A stretch of DNA of 32,513 nt from Chryseobacterium sp. (GCA_003248755.1 QFQW01000037.1:1-32513), one strand, 5' to 3'. Positions 24,247 to 32,279 are shown, numbered from the stretch's first letter. The notes: a model not told the origin generated them from the sequence alone. Translations and numbers: made by a program.

Positions 24247-24747
24247 TTATCCAATTGAAAATCCATTAATGTAAATATAAACTACAAGGCTTAGAATGAT
24301 TAATGATTCAATCCACCAAATATTTTCCTTTTTAAAATTTTGAATTTTTAGAATTATTTGTTCAATACTAAGAATGAAAAAGATTACAATTAATCCGATA
24401 AAAGCAAAAGTTCCACCCATAGCATTTCCTCCATTATTATCAATGAAAAGGTAATTGATTGAGATGAAAATTAATAGCAAACTCAATAGTCCGAAAACAA
24501 TAATAAAAGGAGTTAGAATTATTGTTGAAATAACGTCGTTTGTTTTTAACGTATTTTCAGCAGTTAATTTCTTTTCATTAATGAGGAAGTCTCTTATTTC
24601 AATCTGCTCTTTTGAAAAGTTGTAATCTCTAGATTTTAATATTTCAAAAGCATATATTCTGGCTTCCGAAACAAATCTGCTTTCGGGGCTAATATAAACT
24701 TCTAATTCTTTATCACATAATTTTTCAAGAATTTTCTTATTGACCAT
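24247..24747 (-). CDS. Hypothetical membrane protein
   Basis: 166 residues, not recognised. The N-terminal soluble part (about 1-65) has the helical motif SEARIYAFEILKSRDY, then three or four hydrophobic segments (about 73-98, 108-130, 141-162). The N-terminal motif recalls that of the membrane protein at 16740-17429, suggesting a lineage-specific family. It starts 10 bases after the aroE stop and is probably co-transcribed with aroE. Confidence 0.72.
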   Translation of the reverse strand: MVNKKILEKLCDKELEVYISPESRFVSEARIYAFEILKSRDYNFSKEQIEIRDFLINEKKLTAENTLKTNDVISTIILTPFIIVFGLLSLLLIFISINYLFIDNNGGNAMGGTFAFIGLIVIFFILSIEQIILKIQNFKKENIWWIESLIILSLVVYIYINGFSIG

Positions 24748-24757
24748 TTAATTAATT

Positions 24758-25483
24758 TTAGCCATTCCAAATCTCCCAAGCCTTCTCCGCCTGCTGTTCC
24801 AGCATATAAAAACCATTAAGTGTTGTCGCTCCTTTTTCTGCAGATTTTCTAAGGAAAGCTGTTTCTGAGGGGTTATAAATCAAATCGATAACGTAATGTT
24901 TGTCCGTAATTGCATTAAACGGAAATTGAACACAATCATTTACATTTGGGAAAGTTCCAACAGGAGTTGTCTGGATAATCAATAAAGAATCCTTTACCAA
25001 ATCTTCCGAAAGGTTTTCAAAATTAATCTCAGATTTTCTGGAAACCGTAATGTGTTCGATATTATGTTTGTCTAAGATATATTTGACCGCTTTTGCAGCA
25101 CCACCGTCACCAAGAATCAAAGCTTTTTTGTGATGCTCTTTTTTATTGATAAGCAAAGTCTTTTCAAATCCGAAAGCATCTGTATTATAACCGATTTTCT
25201 TTCCGTTTTGGAAACTTACGCAATTGACGGCGCCGATTTGTTGGGCTTCATCACTCAATCCATCAAGAAAAGGAATAATCGCTTGTTTGTAAGGAATGGT
25301 GACATTCATTCCGATAAGATTCGGGTTTTCTAAGAAAGACGTAACATTTTCGATTTCAGAGATGTCAAAGAAATTATATGAATGGTTTTTTAAAAATAAT
25401 TTTTTGAATTTTTCCTCAAAATATTTTTTTGAAAATGAGTAAGAGATATTCTTCCCAAGTAATCCGAATTCCTGTTTTTCCAT
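24758..25483 (-). CDS. aroE: Shikimate dehydrogenase (NADP+)
   Basis: A 241-residue enzyme reducing 3-dehydroshikimate to shikimate in aromatic amino acid synthesis. The substrate-binding ISYSFS is near residues 13-18. The catalytic pair is Lys66 in NVTIPYK and Asp102 in YNTDAFGF. The NADP loop is GDGGAAKAV (125-133), and the C-terminal GFYMLEQQAEKAWEIW also fits. It is slightly shorter than E. coli AroE (272), as is common in Bacteroidota. A TAAATTTG motif (minus strand, 25488-25495) lies only 4 bases before the ATG, so a leaderless or nearly leaderless transcript is possible. Confidence 0.93.
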   Translation of the reverse strand: MEKQEFGLLGKNISYSFSKKYFEEKFKKLFLKNHSYNFFDISEIENVTSFLENPNLIGMNVTIPYKQAIIPFLDGLSDEAQQIGAVNCVSFQNGKKIGYNTDAFGFEKTLLINKKEHHKKALILGDGGAAKAVKYILDKHNIEHITVSRKSEINFENLSEDLVKDSLLIIQTTPVGTFPNVNDCVQFPFNAITDKHYVIDLIYNPSETAFLRKSAEKGATTLNGFYMLEQQAEKAWEIWNG

Positions 25484-25575
25484 ACTCCAAATTTAGGAAA
25501 TATCAATACAAAATTCATCATAATTTTTTGATTCTTCCATCAGTTGAATTATTTTAAAATCTCTTTCCATTGGCG

Positions 25576-25583
25576 TAATTTTG
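25576..25583 (+). promoter_or_regulatory. Putative -7 element for the aldo/keto reductase
   Basis: TAATTTTG fits TAnnTTTG, 26 bases before the chosen ATG at 25610. Confidence 0.4.
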
Positions 25584-25609
25584 GCTTTAGAAAAATCAAA
25601 TATTTTAAA

Positions 25610-26443
25610 ATGAAAAATGTAATTCTCAATAACGGAACAGAAATTCCTGAAATCGGATTTGGAACCTGGCAGACAACAGAAGGTGTCCAAAAAACTGTGA
25701 AAGAAGCATTGAAAGCAGGATATAAACATATTGACACAGCCGATATCTACGGAAACGAAGCGGAAATAGGAGAAGCGATTGAGGAATCCGGAATTGATAG
25801 AAAAGATTTGTATCTCACAACCAAAATCTGGAATTCCAACAGAAATGCAGAAGGTGTAAAATATTCGGTGGAGCAATCTCTCAAAAAATTGAAAACCAAT
25901 TATCTGGATCTGCTTCTCATTCATTGGCCGGCCAACGCTAAACAATTTGACAACTGGAAAGAAATCAATGCGGAAACTTGGAAATCAATGGAAGAACTTT
26001 ACAAATCAGGAGTTGTAAAAGCAATCGGAGTAAGTAATTTTATGTTACCACAAATCGAAGCTTTACTGGAAACGGCTGAAGTTATCCCGGCAGTAAATCA
26101 AATTGAATTTCATCCGGGTTATGTGCAACAAACTGTAGTTGATTATTGTAAAGAAAAAGGTATCGCAATAGAAGCTTGGAGCCCGATTGGTTCGGGAAGA
26201 TTGCTGAAAGATGAGGTTTTGAAAGATATTGCCGATAGTTACGGTGTTTCTCCTGCGATTCTATGTATTCAGTTTTGTTTACAATCCGGTGTGATTGTTT
26301 TACCAAAATCTGAAAATCCGACTAATATCTACAACAACCTGCATTTTGAAAGATTCAAGATTTCTGAAAGTGATATGAAAACTTTGAAAACACTGGAGGA
26401 AACCGGTTTCTCCGGTCTTAATCCAGAAACTGTAGATTTCTAA
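25610..26443 (+). CDS. Aldo/keto reductase
   Basis: A 277-residue NADPH-dependent oxidoreductase of the AKR5-like (2,5-diketo-gluconate reductase type) group. The catalytic tetrad is visible: Asp in HIDTADIYGNE, the Tyr of that motif, Lys in LTTKIW and His in LLIHWP. AIGVSNF, NQIEFHPG and VLPKSENPTNIYNN are family signatures. The start at 25610 (MKNVILNNG) fits the family; the open frame extends to 25544 but adds unrelated residues. The physiological substrate is unknown. Confidence 0.93.
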   Translation: MKNVILNNGTEIPEIGFGTWQTTEGVQKTVKEALKAGYKHIDTADIYGNEAEIGEAIEESGIDRKDLYLTTKIWNSNRNAEGVKYSVEQSLKKLKTNYLDLLLIHWPANAKQFDNWKEINAETWKSMEELYKSGVVKAIGVSNFMLPQIEALLETAEVIPAVNQIEFHPGYVQQTVVDYCKEKGIAIEAWSPIGSGRLLKDEVLKDIADSYGVSPAILCIQFCLQSGVIVLPKSENPTNIYNNLHFERFKISESDMKTLKTLEETGFSGLNPETVDF

Positions 26444-26463
26444 ATTTTGTATTTAAAAAAAGC

Positions 26464-26497
26464 AAAAACCGTTTTAAAACTTTTTAAAACGGTTTTT
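26464..26497. terminator. Strong rho-independent terminator
   Basis: A 15-bp perfect stem (AAAAACCGTTTTAAA at 26464-26478 with TTTAAAACGGTTTTT at 26483-26497) has a 4-nt loop and a T tract. It ends the aldo/keto reductase transcript and could also stop the opposing response-regulator transcript. Confidence 0.88.
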
Positions 26498-26525
26498 TGT
26501 ATAATTAATTTGCTATTGGTGTGTT

Positions 26526-26635
26526 TTTAACGTTGAATCTTTCACAACGCGACTTGAGCGGACTCTTCGGGAGCTTAAGAATGACAATTGGGAAAACCCT
26601 TCGACAGGCTCAGGAAAAACTACAAGCAGCGGATT
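26526..26635. repeat. Intergenic CTTCGACAGGCTCAG-type relic
   Basis: Contains CCCTTCGACAGGCTCAGG (26597-26614), a sequence common in intergenic palindromes of many bacteria. Before it is a related stretch with GACTTGAGCGGACTCTTCGG and AAGAATGACA. No coding frame of note was seen. Confidence 0.55.
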
Positions 26636-26649
26636 AAGTTGCACTAAAA

Positions 26650-27030
26650 TTAATCACCGGAACTAGAGTAATATCTGATTTTCTCGACTATTTCTCCAAG
26701 GTCAAACGGTTTTGGAATGAAATCGATTGCGCCGCTTTCTATCGCAGAGTCTCCTAAACCTCTACTTGCAGACATAATCACTACCGGAATGGTTTTGAAA
26801 TCCTGATGTGCTTTTATCATTTTGCAGATATCCCGTCCGTCTTCTCCGGACAGCCACATATCCATCAGAATTACATCGGGTTTGGTAGAAGACGTTTGAA
26901 GGGAGTTGAACATCTCAGACCCTTTTTCATAATTATCTACATCATAACCTTCCATATTGAGCATCAATTTAACTGAGTCTAGAATGGCAGGACTATCATC
27001 TACGACATATATTTTTTTTGAAGTTGACAT
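26650..27030 (-). CDS. Single-domain response regulator (receiver only)
   Basis: A 126-residue CheY-like receiver domain. The acidic pair is Asp11-Asp12, the phospho-acceptor Asp57 is in VILMDMWLSG, Ser87 is in IMSAS, and Lys107 is in IPKPFD. There is no output domain, so it must act by protein contact or phospho-relay. The start at 27030 is 19 bases after the stop of the histidine kinase; an earlier in-frame start at 27105 would overlap the kinase and adds no domain. It is the likely partner of that kinase. Confidence 0.9.
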   Translation of the reverse strand: MSTSKKIYVVDDSPAILDSVKLMLNMEGYDVDNYEKGSEMFNSLQTSSTKPDVILMDMWLSGEDGRDICKMIKAHQDFKTIPVVIMSASRGLGDSAIESGAIDFIPKPFDLGEIVEKIRYYSSSGD

Positions 27031-27049
27031 TTTTCTTAAGGTAATTAAA

Positions 27050-28912
27050 TTAGTAGTTGTAATTTTTAGGGATTTCAAAACAAAAATCAGACCCTTTCCC
27101 TTCAACAGAATTTACAAAAATCCTGCCACCGCTTCGTTTTATGATTTCGGATGAGATATAAAGTCCCAATCCAAGTCCCGGAAACGTATGTTCTTTGCTT
27201 CCGCTGACTCTGTAATATTGTTCGAAAACCTTGTCTTGTTTATCTTCCGGAATGCCGATTCCGAAGTCTCTTACGGAGAAATGGACGAAGTCCTGTTCCG
27301 TTAGTTTTGTTGTGATTTGTATCTTGTCCGAGTCAGGGGAATATTTGATGGCATTGCTTATGAGATTGGTCATTACTTGTGAAATTCTGTTCTTATCTCC
27401 GGTAATTGTTCCGATGGAGTCGGCTTCGACATATATTCTGTGCCGTGTGCTCATCTGTTGTTCTTCAACAACTTCATTCACAAGTTCATCAAAATCGAAT
27501 TCGCTTCTGTTGAGAAGAATTTTTCCATTCTGTATTTTTGTGACATCCAGCAGATCATTGACAAGACTTGTGAGCTTGTTGATCTGTTCATCCATTTTCA
27601 TCGCGACGTCTGCATTTTTGTTGTCGTCTTGTCTTCGGAGATTTTTTTCCAGAAACTGAGAATAGAGCTTTAGACTCGTCAATGGTGTTTTCAATTCGTG
27701 ACTTGCAATGCCAAGGAAGTTGTCTTTCTGTTGCTGAAATTGTTTGAATTCGTTGATTTCTGTGCATGTTCCGATCCATTGTATTACTTCTCCATTTTCA
27801 TCTTTTATAGGAACTGCTCTTCCTAAAAACCATTCATAGGAATTTTCCTTTGTTCTGTCCCGGAACTGATATTCAATTTCGTAGCCTTGCTTGTTTTTCT
27901 GGCTGGTTTTCCAAAGGCTTATCGCTCTTTTATAATCATCGGGATGAAGGAGCTTGCTCGCCGCATTTTCTCTGGAATCTATACCCTCAAATCCGGTATA
28001 ATCGTACCATTTCTTATTATAATAATCTATGTTTCCGTTTTTGTCAGCGGTCCAGATAATGATTGGCAAACTATCTGCAAGGTTCTTATACTTTCCTTCG
28101 TTTTCCTCAATTTTCTTTTTCGCAATTACAAGGTCGGTAATGTTGGTTGCAAAATTCAATATTGCATAGACTTTCCCATTTTCATTGATGAGGGGTTTGT
28201 AAGAGAAATTATAATAGAAGGTTTCGAGCTTACCGTCTTTTTCCAGTAAAACTTTGTCTTCTGTGGCAGAATAAGTTTTACCGGTTCTGAAAACATCTTT
28301 TAAAATGTCCAAAAATGGTTGACCTTCCAGCTCTGGGATTCCTTCATGTATTTTTTGTCCAATGACAGATCTTGTCTTTCCCCAAGCATCCAGCATTTTA
28401 TCATTCGCAATTTCGATGACCAGATCTTCGCCTTTATAGAGAGCTATCGCATAATCGGACTCTTTAATCAGATTTTCGAATTTATATTCAGTTTCTGCGA
28501 GCTTGGTTTCTACTAAAACCTGATCTGTAAGTTCTGTGGCAACCACACTGATTCCAATGACCTCTGTTTCATCATCATTGTAGATGGGTGCATAAATGAA
28601 ATCAAAGTAACATTCTTCAGTTTTTCCGTTTCTAACCAGATATGCAAGTTGTTTATAACCTTTATATGGTTTCCCTGTTTTCTTAACATTTGAAAGAATC
28701 TCCATAAATGGCTGTCCCTCGAGTTCTGGCAAAGCATCTATTAATTTTGAACCGATGATCTCTGCAGGTTTTCCCCATAATTGAAGCATTTGAGGATTGG
28801 CAACCTTAATGATAAAATCATTACCCATCAACATTGATAGAGCTACGGGAGCCTGTATAAGCAGTAACGCTAAAGAATCTTGCGAAATATTAGTTTTGAT
28901 GAAATTTTTCAT
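27050..28912 (-). CDS. Triple-PAS hybrid-free sensor histidine kinase
   Basis: A 620-residue cytosolic kinase with no membrane segment visible. Three PAS domains lie at about 15-135, 148-262 and 275-388. The first two are near-duplicates: LPELEGQPFMEIL and IPELEGQPFLDIL occur at equivalent places. The third is of the PAS fold 3 type with LLHPDDYKRA and WFLGRAVPI. HisKA has His405 in GIASHELKTPLTS. HATPase has NLISNAIKYSP, RDFGIGI and GLGLGLYIS. It probably phosphorylates the receiver protein encoded next. It lies 33 bases after the DUF962 gene. Confidence 0.92.
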   Translation of the reverse strand: MKNFIKTNISQDSLALLLIQAPVALSMLMGNDFIIKVANPQMLQLWGKPAEIIGSKLIDALPELEGQPFMEILSNVKKTGKPYKGYKQLAYLVRNGKTEECYFDFIYAPIYNDDETEVIGISVVATELTDQVLVETKLAETEYKFENLIKESDYAIALYKGEDLVIEIANDKMLDAWGKTRSVIGQKIHEGIPELEGQPFLDILKDVFRTGKTYSATEDKVLLEKDGKLETFYYNFSYKPLINENGKVYAILNFATNITDLVIAKKKIEENEGKYKNLADSLPIIIWTADKNGNIDYYNKKWYDYTGFEGIDSRENAASKLLHPDDYKRAISLWKTSQKNKQGYEIEYQFRDRTKENSYEWFLGRAVPIKDENGEVIQWIGTCTEINEFKQFQQQKDNFLGIASHELKTPLTSLKLYSQFLEKNLRRQDDNKNADVAMKMDEQINKLTSLVNDLLDVTKIQNGKILLNRSEFDFDELVNEVVEEQQMSTRHRIYVEADSIGTITGDKNRISQVMTNLISNAIKYSPDSDKIQITTKLTEQDFVHFSVRDFGIGIPEDKQDKVFEQYYRVSGSKEHTFPGLGLGLYISSEIIKRSGGRIFVNSVEGKGSDFCFEIPKNYNY

Positions 28913-28945
28913 TGTGAAATAGACAATAAATTACTGCGATAATAC

Positions 28946-29263
28946 TTATTTTGAAAATTTTTGTTTTCCTATTAATAATTCAAAAAATAATCTGAAATCT
29001 GATGCCAATGACCAGATCGGATATTTGAATGTAGCTGGTGTATTCCTTTCAAATACAGCATGGCTAAACCAAGCAAATCCATATCCGAAAATAGGGCAAT
29101 ACCAAAGAAATCGTTCTTTCCCAGATTTTATGACATAAAAAATAACTACAAAAACTAACAGGATCCCAAGAAAATGAAATGCTCTGGTTAGCGGTTTACT
29201 GTGTTCTGTAAGATAAAACTGATAAAATTCCTTATAGGTTTTGATTTTATTAGGAGATTCCAT
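28946..29263 (-). CDS. DUF962 (Mpo1-like) membrane protein
   Basis: A 105-residue protein with two to four hydrophobic helices matching the DUF962/YGL010w family. It shows conserved histidines His21 and His30 (EHSKPLTRAFHFLG) and the WFSHAVFERNTPATFKYPIWSL motif. Yeast Mpo1 is an Fe(II) dioxygenase of 2-hydroxy fatty acids; whether this short bacterial form has that activity is not known. Its start overlaps the end of the permease gene by 14 bases, implying translational coupling. Confidence 0.85.
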   Translation of the reverse strand: MESPNKIKTYKEFYQFYLTEHSKPLTRAFHFLGILLVFVVIFYVIKSGKERFLWYCPIFGYGFAWFSHAVFERNTPATFKYPIWSLASDFRLFFELLIGKQKFSK

Positions 29264-30935
29264 TTTTGGTTTGATTTAGTTTGCTGTTTTTATATCCATA
29301 AAGGAAATAAATTATCAAACCTATAGCAAACCATAGTCCAAACCAGAACCAATTATCGTGGCTCATTCCTGTTAATAGATATAGACAAGAACTTAGACCA
29401 ATTAATGGTATTAATGAAAGATTTTTAACAATTGTGAGACCGCACAGAATAAAATTTGCAATCAAATAAACAATAATTGCCAACCTGAATTCGCCTTCTT
29501 TTGGGTCGCTGATATTGCTTAAATCGTGGAAGAATTCTGGCTGGTAGAAATAGAAAAATACCAGTCCGCCGATAAAAATTGCTGGAAAAATAATCTTTCC
29601 GTTAATATAAGGTAAATGGAATCTTCCTTTGATTTTTTCCTTTGGTGGAAGCATCAAAACGCCACCACAAACCAACACGAATGCGAAGATAGTTCCAATA
29701 CTTGTGAAATCCAGAATGAAAGTTTTATCCGTAAACAGGATAGGGATTCCAACTACAATTCCTGTAACGATGGTTGCAAAAGAAGGCACTTTATTCTTGC
29801 TGTGAACTTCTTGGAATTTCTTTGGTAAAAGTCCGTCTCTGGACATTGCCATCCAAATTCTAGGTTGTCCCATTTGAAACACCAAAAGAACGGTTGTAAT
29901 CGCAACAATGGCAATGAGAGCAACTACAAATTCCATCCAGGGAAGATTAAGATTGCTTTTGTCAAAAACAAAAGAAAGAGGGTCTCCAATTCCATCGAAT
30001 CTTTTATAATCGACTAATCCTGTTAAAACTAAAGTCAGAATAATATAAATAACAGTACAAAGTCCAAGAGAAATCAACATTCCTTTCGGAAGGTCTTTCT
30101 GAGGATTTTTGGTTTCTTCTGATAAAACAGAAATGGCGTCAAATCCAATGTATGCAAAGAAAACACCCGAAACTGCAGACATTACTCCTGCGAATCCATT
30201 TGGCATAAAAGAACCTGACGTTGGAGTGTCATTGGTTGGAAACCAGTTTCCTGTATTGACGTAACCTACACCCACTGCGATTACCAATAGAATCACGAAC
30301 AATTTCAGAATTACAAAAAAGTTATTGAAGTTCTTACTTTCCTTGATGCCCTGATAACAAAGCCAAGTGATTAATCCATTGATGACCAAAGCAGGTATAT
30401 CAACGATGATTTTCAATCCTCCGATAATAGGTGCGGATTTCCAAGCGTTGATGAGTTCCACGTTTGTTGAATTATTGAAGAACGCTTTTTTAGCTTCGGT
30501 ATAACTACAGGTAAAATAATCCGGAATATGAACCCCGATTCTTTCCATAAAACTAGTGAAATAATCTGACCAAGAGAATGCTACATAGATATTTCCGAAA
30601 GAATATTCCATAATCAGCGCCCAGCCGATAACCCAGGCAATCAATTCACCAAAACTGGCGTAAGCATAGGTGTAAGCACTTCCTGCAGTGGGAATTCTGC
30701 TCGCAAATTCGGCGTAGCAAAGTGCGGTAAAAGCGCAGGCAAAGCCACAAATCAGATATAAAACAATAACGCCGGGTCCTCCACGGAAAATAGCTTCTCC
30801 CAAACTGCTGAAACTTCCTGCTCCGATAATGGCGGCAATCCCAAAAAATACAATGTCCCAAGTTCCAAGAACTCTATTTAGTTGCCCCGCATCTGTATTC
30901 TCTGTGTAGTGTTTTCTTCTGAAAAGTGAACTCAT
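29250..30935 (-). CDS. Cationic amino acid permease-type APC transporter
   Basis: A 561-residue APC-superfamily permease with 12-14 membrane helices. The first helix has IIGAGSF (substrate-binding GxG type loop), followed by PGVIVLYLICGFACAFTALCYAEFASRIPTAGSAYTYAYASFGE, typical of the CAT subfamily. FFAYIGFDAISVLSEETKNPQKDLPKGM is the conserved helix 6/loop. The C-terminal extra helices fit the CAT family length. It probably imports basic or other amino acids. A TACATTTG -7 motif lies on the minus strand at 30963-30970. Confidence 0.93.
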   Translation of the reverse strand: MSSLFRRKHYTENTDAGQLNRVLGTWDIVFFGIAAIIGAGSFSSLGEAIFRGGPGVIVLYLICGFACAFTALCYAEFASRIPTAGSAYTYAYASFGELIAWVIGWALIMEYSFGNIYVAFSWSDYFTSFMERIGVHIPDYFTCSYTEAKKAFFNNSTNVELINAWKSAPIIGGLKIIVDIPALVINGLITWLCYQGIKESKNFNNFFVILKLFVILLVIAVGVGYVNTGNWFPTNDTPTSGSFMPNGFAGVMSAVSGVFFAYIGFDAISVLSEETKNPQKDLPKGMLISLGLCTVIYIILTLVLTGLVDYKRFDGIGDPLSFVFDKSNLNLPWMEFVVALIAIVAITTVLLVFQMGQPRIWMAMSRDGLLPKKFQEVHSKNKVPSFATIVTGIVVGIPILFTDKTFILDFTSIGTIFAFVLVCGGVLMLPPKEKIKGRFHLPYINGKIIFPAIFIGGLVFFYFYQPEFFHDLSNISDPKEGEFRLAIIVYLIANFILCGLTIVKNLSLIPLIGLSSCLYLLTGMSHDNWFWFGLWFAIGLIIYFLYGYKNSKLNQTKNGIS

Positions 30936-30962
30936 CTAAGTTGTTAATTTTTGTGAAAGAAA

Positions 30963-30970
30963 CAAATGTA
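30963..30970 (-). promoter_or_regulatory. Putative -7 element for the permease operon
   Basis: CAAATGTA on the plus strand is TACATTTG on the minus strand, 27 bases before the permease ATG. Confidence 0.42.
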
Positions 30971-31104
30971 ATAAAATTTTGAGGTTTTTAACATTTTCCT
31001 TTAAAAATAAAACACTTTATAACTAAAAGAATAATACTTTTCATGAGAAATTTTATAATATCAGTTTTAGAAAGACCATTTGGTTTTATGATTTTGTATT
31101 GATT

Positions 31105-31170
31105 CCAATTTTCTTCGAGAGTTCTTCGGAAAAAACTTCTTTTTTTCGAAGAACTCTCGAAGAAAACTGG
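31105..31170. repeat. Near-perfect 31-bp inverted repeat with 4-nt loop
   Basis: The left arm 31105-31135 pairs with the right arm 31140-31170 around loop CTTC (31136-31139). There is one A/C mismatch (31108/31167, a G-U pair in a minus-strand RNA) and one G/T wobble (31129/31146). It is upstream of both flanking genes, so it is not a terminator of either. A second small hairpin (TTCCGAA 31177-31183, TTCGGAA 31188-31194) follows at once. Confidence 0.85.
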
Positions 31171-31200
31171 TGTGATTTCCGAAGAAATTCGGAATTATAA

Positions 31201-31245
31201 TGTCATATACAATCATTGTTTGTCAAATACTGTCATCTCTTTTCA
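31201..31245 (+). promoter_or_regulatory. Helically phased NNTCA repeats upstream of the DUF6266 gene
   Basis: TGTCA, AATCA, TGTCA, TGTCA and TTTCA begin at 31201, 31211, 31221, 31231 and 31241, exactly 10 bp apart. The run ends about 30 bases before a -7-like TAACTTCG (31274-31281). It may be a set of regulator-binding half-sites. Confidence 0.35.
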
Positions 31246-31311
31246 GTGGGATCTATTGTAGTCAGATCTGTACTAACTTCGCCATATTAAAACCACAAAA
31301 ATTAGTTATTT

Positions 31312-31953
31312 ATGGCAACAATCAGTAAAGGGATCCTGGGAGGATTCTCAGGAAAAGTAGGAACAGTAGTCGGTGCAAACTGGCGTGGCAAGGATATCAT
31401 CCGCAGCCGCCCTAAGACATCCCGGAGGGAACCGAGTCAAAATCAGATTTTGCAACAGATGAAGTTTAGTTTGGCAATCAGTTTTTTACAACCGCTTAAG
31501 GGGATTCAGTCTCGTTTTTTCGGAACCAGAAGCGGTGTACGCTCATGTGTGAATCTGGCTGTTTCATATACCATTCGGGAAGCAATACAAGTTGTGAATG
31601 ATATTCCCGAATTGATATATAATAAGATTCTCGTTACCAAAGGGGATCTGGTAGGTTTTCAAAATGTGAACCTTACACTTCAGGCAGGCGGTATTCTGCA
31701 TTTGGAATGGGAAGATAACAGTTCTCAGGGGAATGCTTCAGCAAGTGACAGGGTAAGTCTTGTCTGCTATTCCCGGAACCTGAAAATATTCAAGATCTAT
31801 GAAGATATGGTAATGCGTTCTGATCTGATGTCGGATGTTACATTACCAAGCTATTGGATTGGAGAAACAATAGAGGCCTGGGCCTATCTCCACAACGGGA
31901 AGGAGACGATGGCAAGCAGTAGTTTCTACCTTGGAAGTTTAACTGTAATTTAA
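31312..31953 (+). CDS. DUF6266 family protein
   Basis: A 213-residue protein that I recognise as DUF6266 from its opening, ATISKGILGGFSGKVGTVV followed by GANWRGKDIIRSRPK, and SQNQILQQMKFSLAISFLQPLKG. The C-terminal half (about 115-213, with LHLEWEDNSSQGNASASDRV) looks like an immunoglobulin or FN3-like beta domain. No signal peptide is seen. Function is unknown; I see no catalytic motif. Its base composition appears less AT-rich than its neighbours, and a large hairpin and phased repeats precede it, suggesting an accessory or transferred locus. Structural or phage-tail-like roles are possible but unproven. Confidence 0.85.
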   Translation: MATISKGILGGFSGKVGTVVGANWRGKDIIRSRPKTSRREPSQNQILQQMKFSLAISFLQPLKGIQSRFFGTRSGVRSCVNLAVSYTIREAIQVVNDIPELIYNKILVTKGDLVGFQNVNLTLQAGGILHLEWEDNSSQGNASASDRVSLVCYSRNLKIFKIYEDMVMRSDLMSDVTLPSYWIGETIEAWAYLHNGKETMASSSFYLGSLTVI

Positions 31954-31956
31954 AAG

Positions 31957-31984
31957 AACCTCCACTTATTAATGAGTGGAGGTT
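31957..31984. terminator. Rho-independent terminator of the DUF6266 gene
   Basis: A 10-bp perfect stem (AACCTCCACT at 31957-31966 with AGTGGAGGTT at 31975-31984) has an 8-nt loop and is followed by TTATTTT. It may also serve the convergent HTH gene. Confidence 0.85.
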
Positions 31985-31997
31985 TTATTTTGAAAGC

Positions 31998-32279
31998 TTA
32001 GATCATGTTGTTTTTTTGTTGCATGGCATTTATAAAAAAAGATTTGGGGTAGAAGATTTTATACCCAAATCTTATAAAAGGAATTTTTTTCTGTTTTCTC
32101 ATACGGTTAAGCGTACTGTCGCTGATGTTAAGTAAGCGTTTAACATCCGAACTGTCCAGGTATTCTGTTTCCGAAGTGTTGGGACGTTTGAGAGATCTGA
32201 GGATTTCAAGAAGTTCAGTTAATACATGTAGCATCAGGAGATCGATATCCTGATTTTCTGAGATATTATTGTTTTTCAT
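31998..32279 (-). CDS. Small helix-turn-helix DNA-binding protein (excisionase-like fold)
   Basis: 93 residues. The C-terminal half (about 41-88) is a winged HTH of the MerR/excisionase-like helix_turn_helix_17 type: EYLDSSDVKRLLNISDSTLNRMRKQKKIPFIRFGYKIFYPKS. The N-terminal half is a short leucine-rich helix (LLMLHVLTELLEILRSL) that may dimerise. Such proteins are common on Bacteroidota mobile elements, but no integrase or other mobility gene is in the window. It could regulate the convergent DUF6266 gene or the gene starting at 32496. The target is unknown. Confidence 0.82.
   Translation of the reverse strand: MKNNNISENQDIDLLMLHVLTELLEILRSLKRPNTSETEYLDSSDVKRLLNISDSTLNRMRKQKKIPFIRFGYKIFYPKSFFINAMQQKNNMI

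Noticed and set aside
25493..25945. 150-codon minus-strand frame
   Set aside because: Mostly antisense to the aldo/keto reductase and with no recognisable protein features.
31998..32279. Evidence of an integrated element (excisionase)
   Set aside because: Only the HTH fold is seen. There is no integrase, no tRNA and no att-like direct repeats, so mobility is not claimed.
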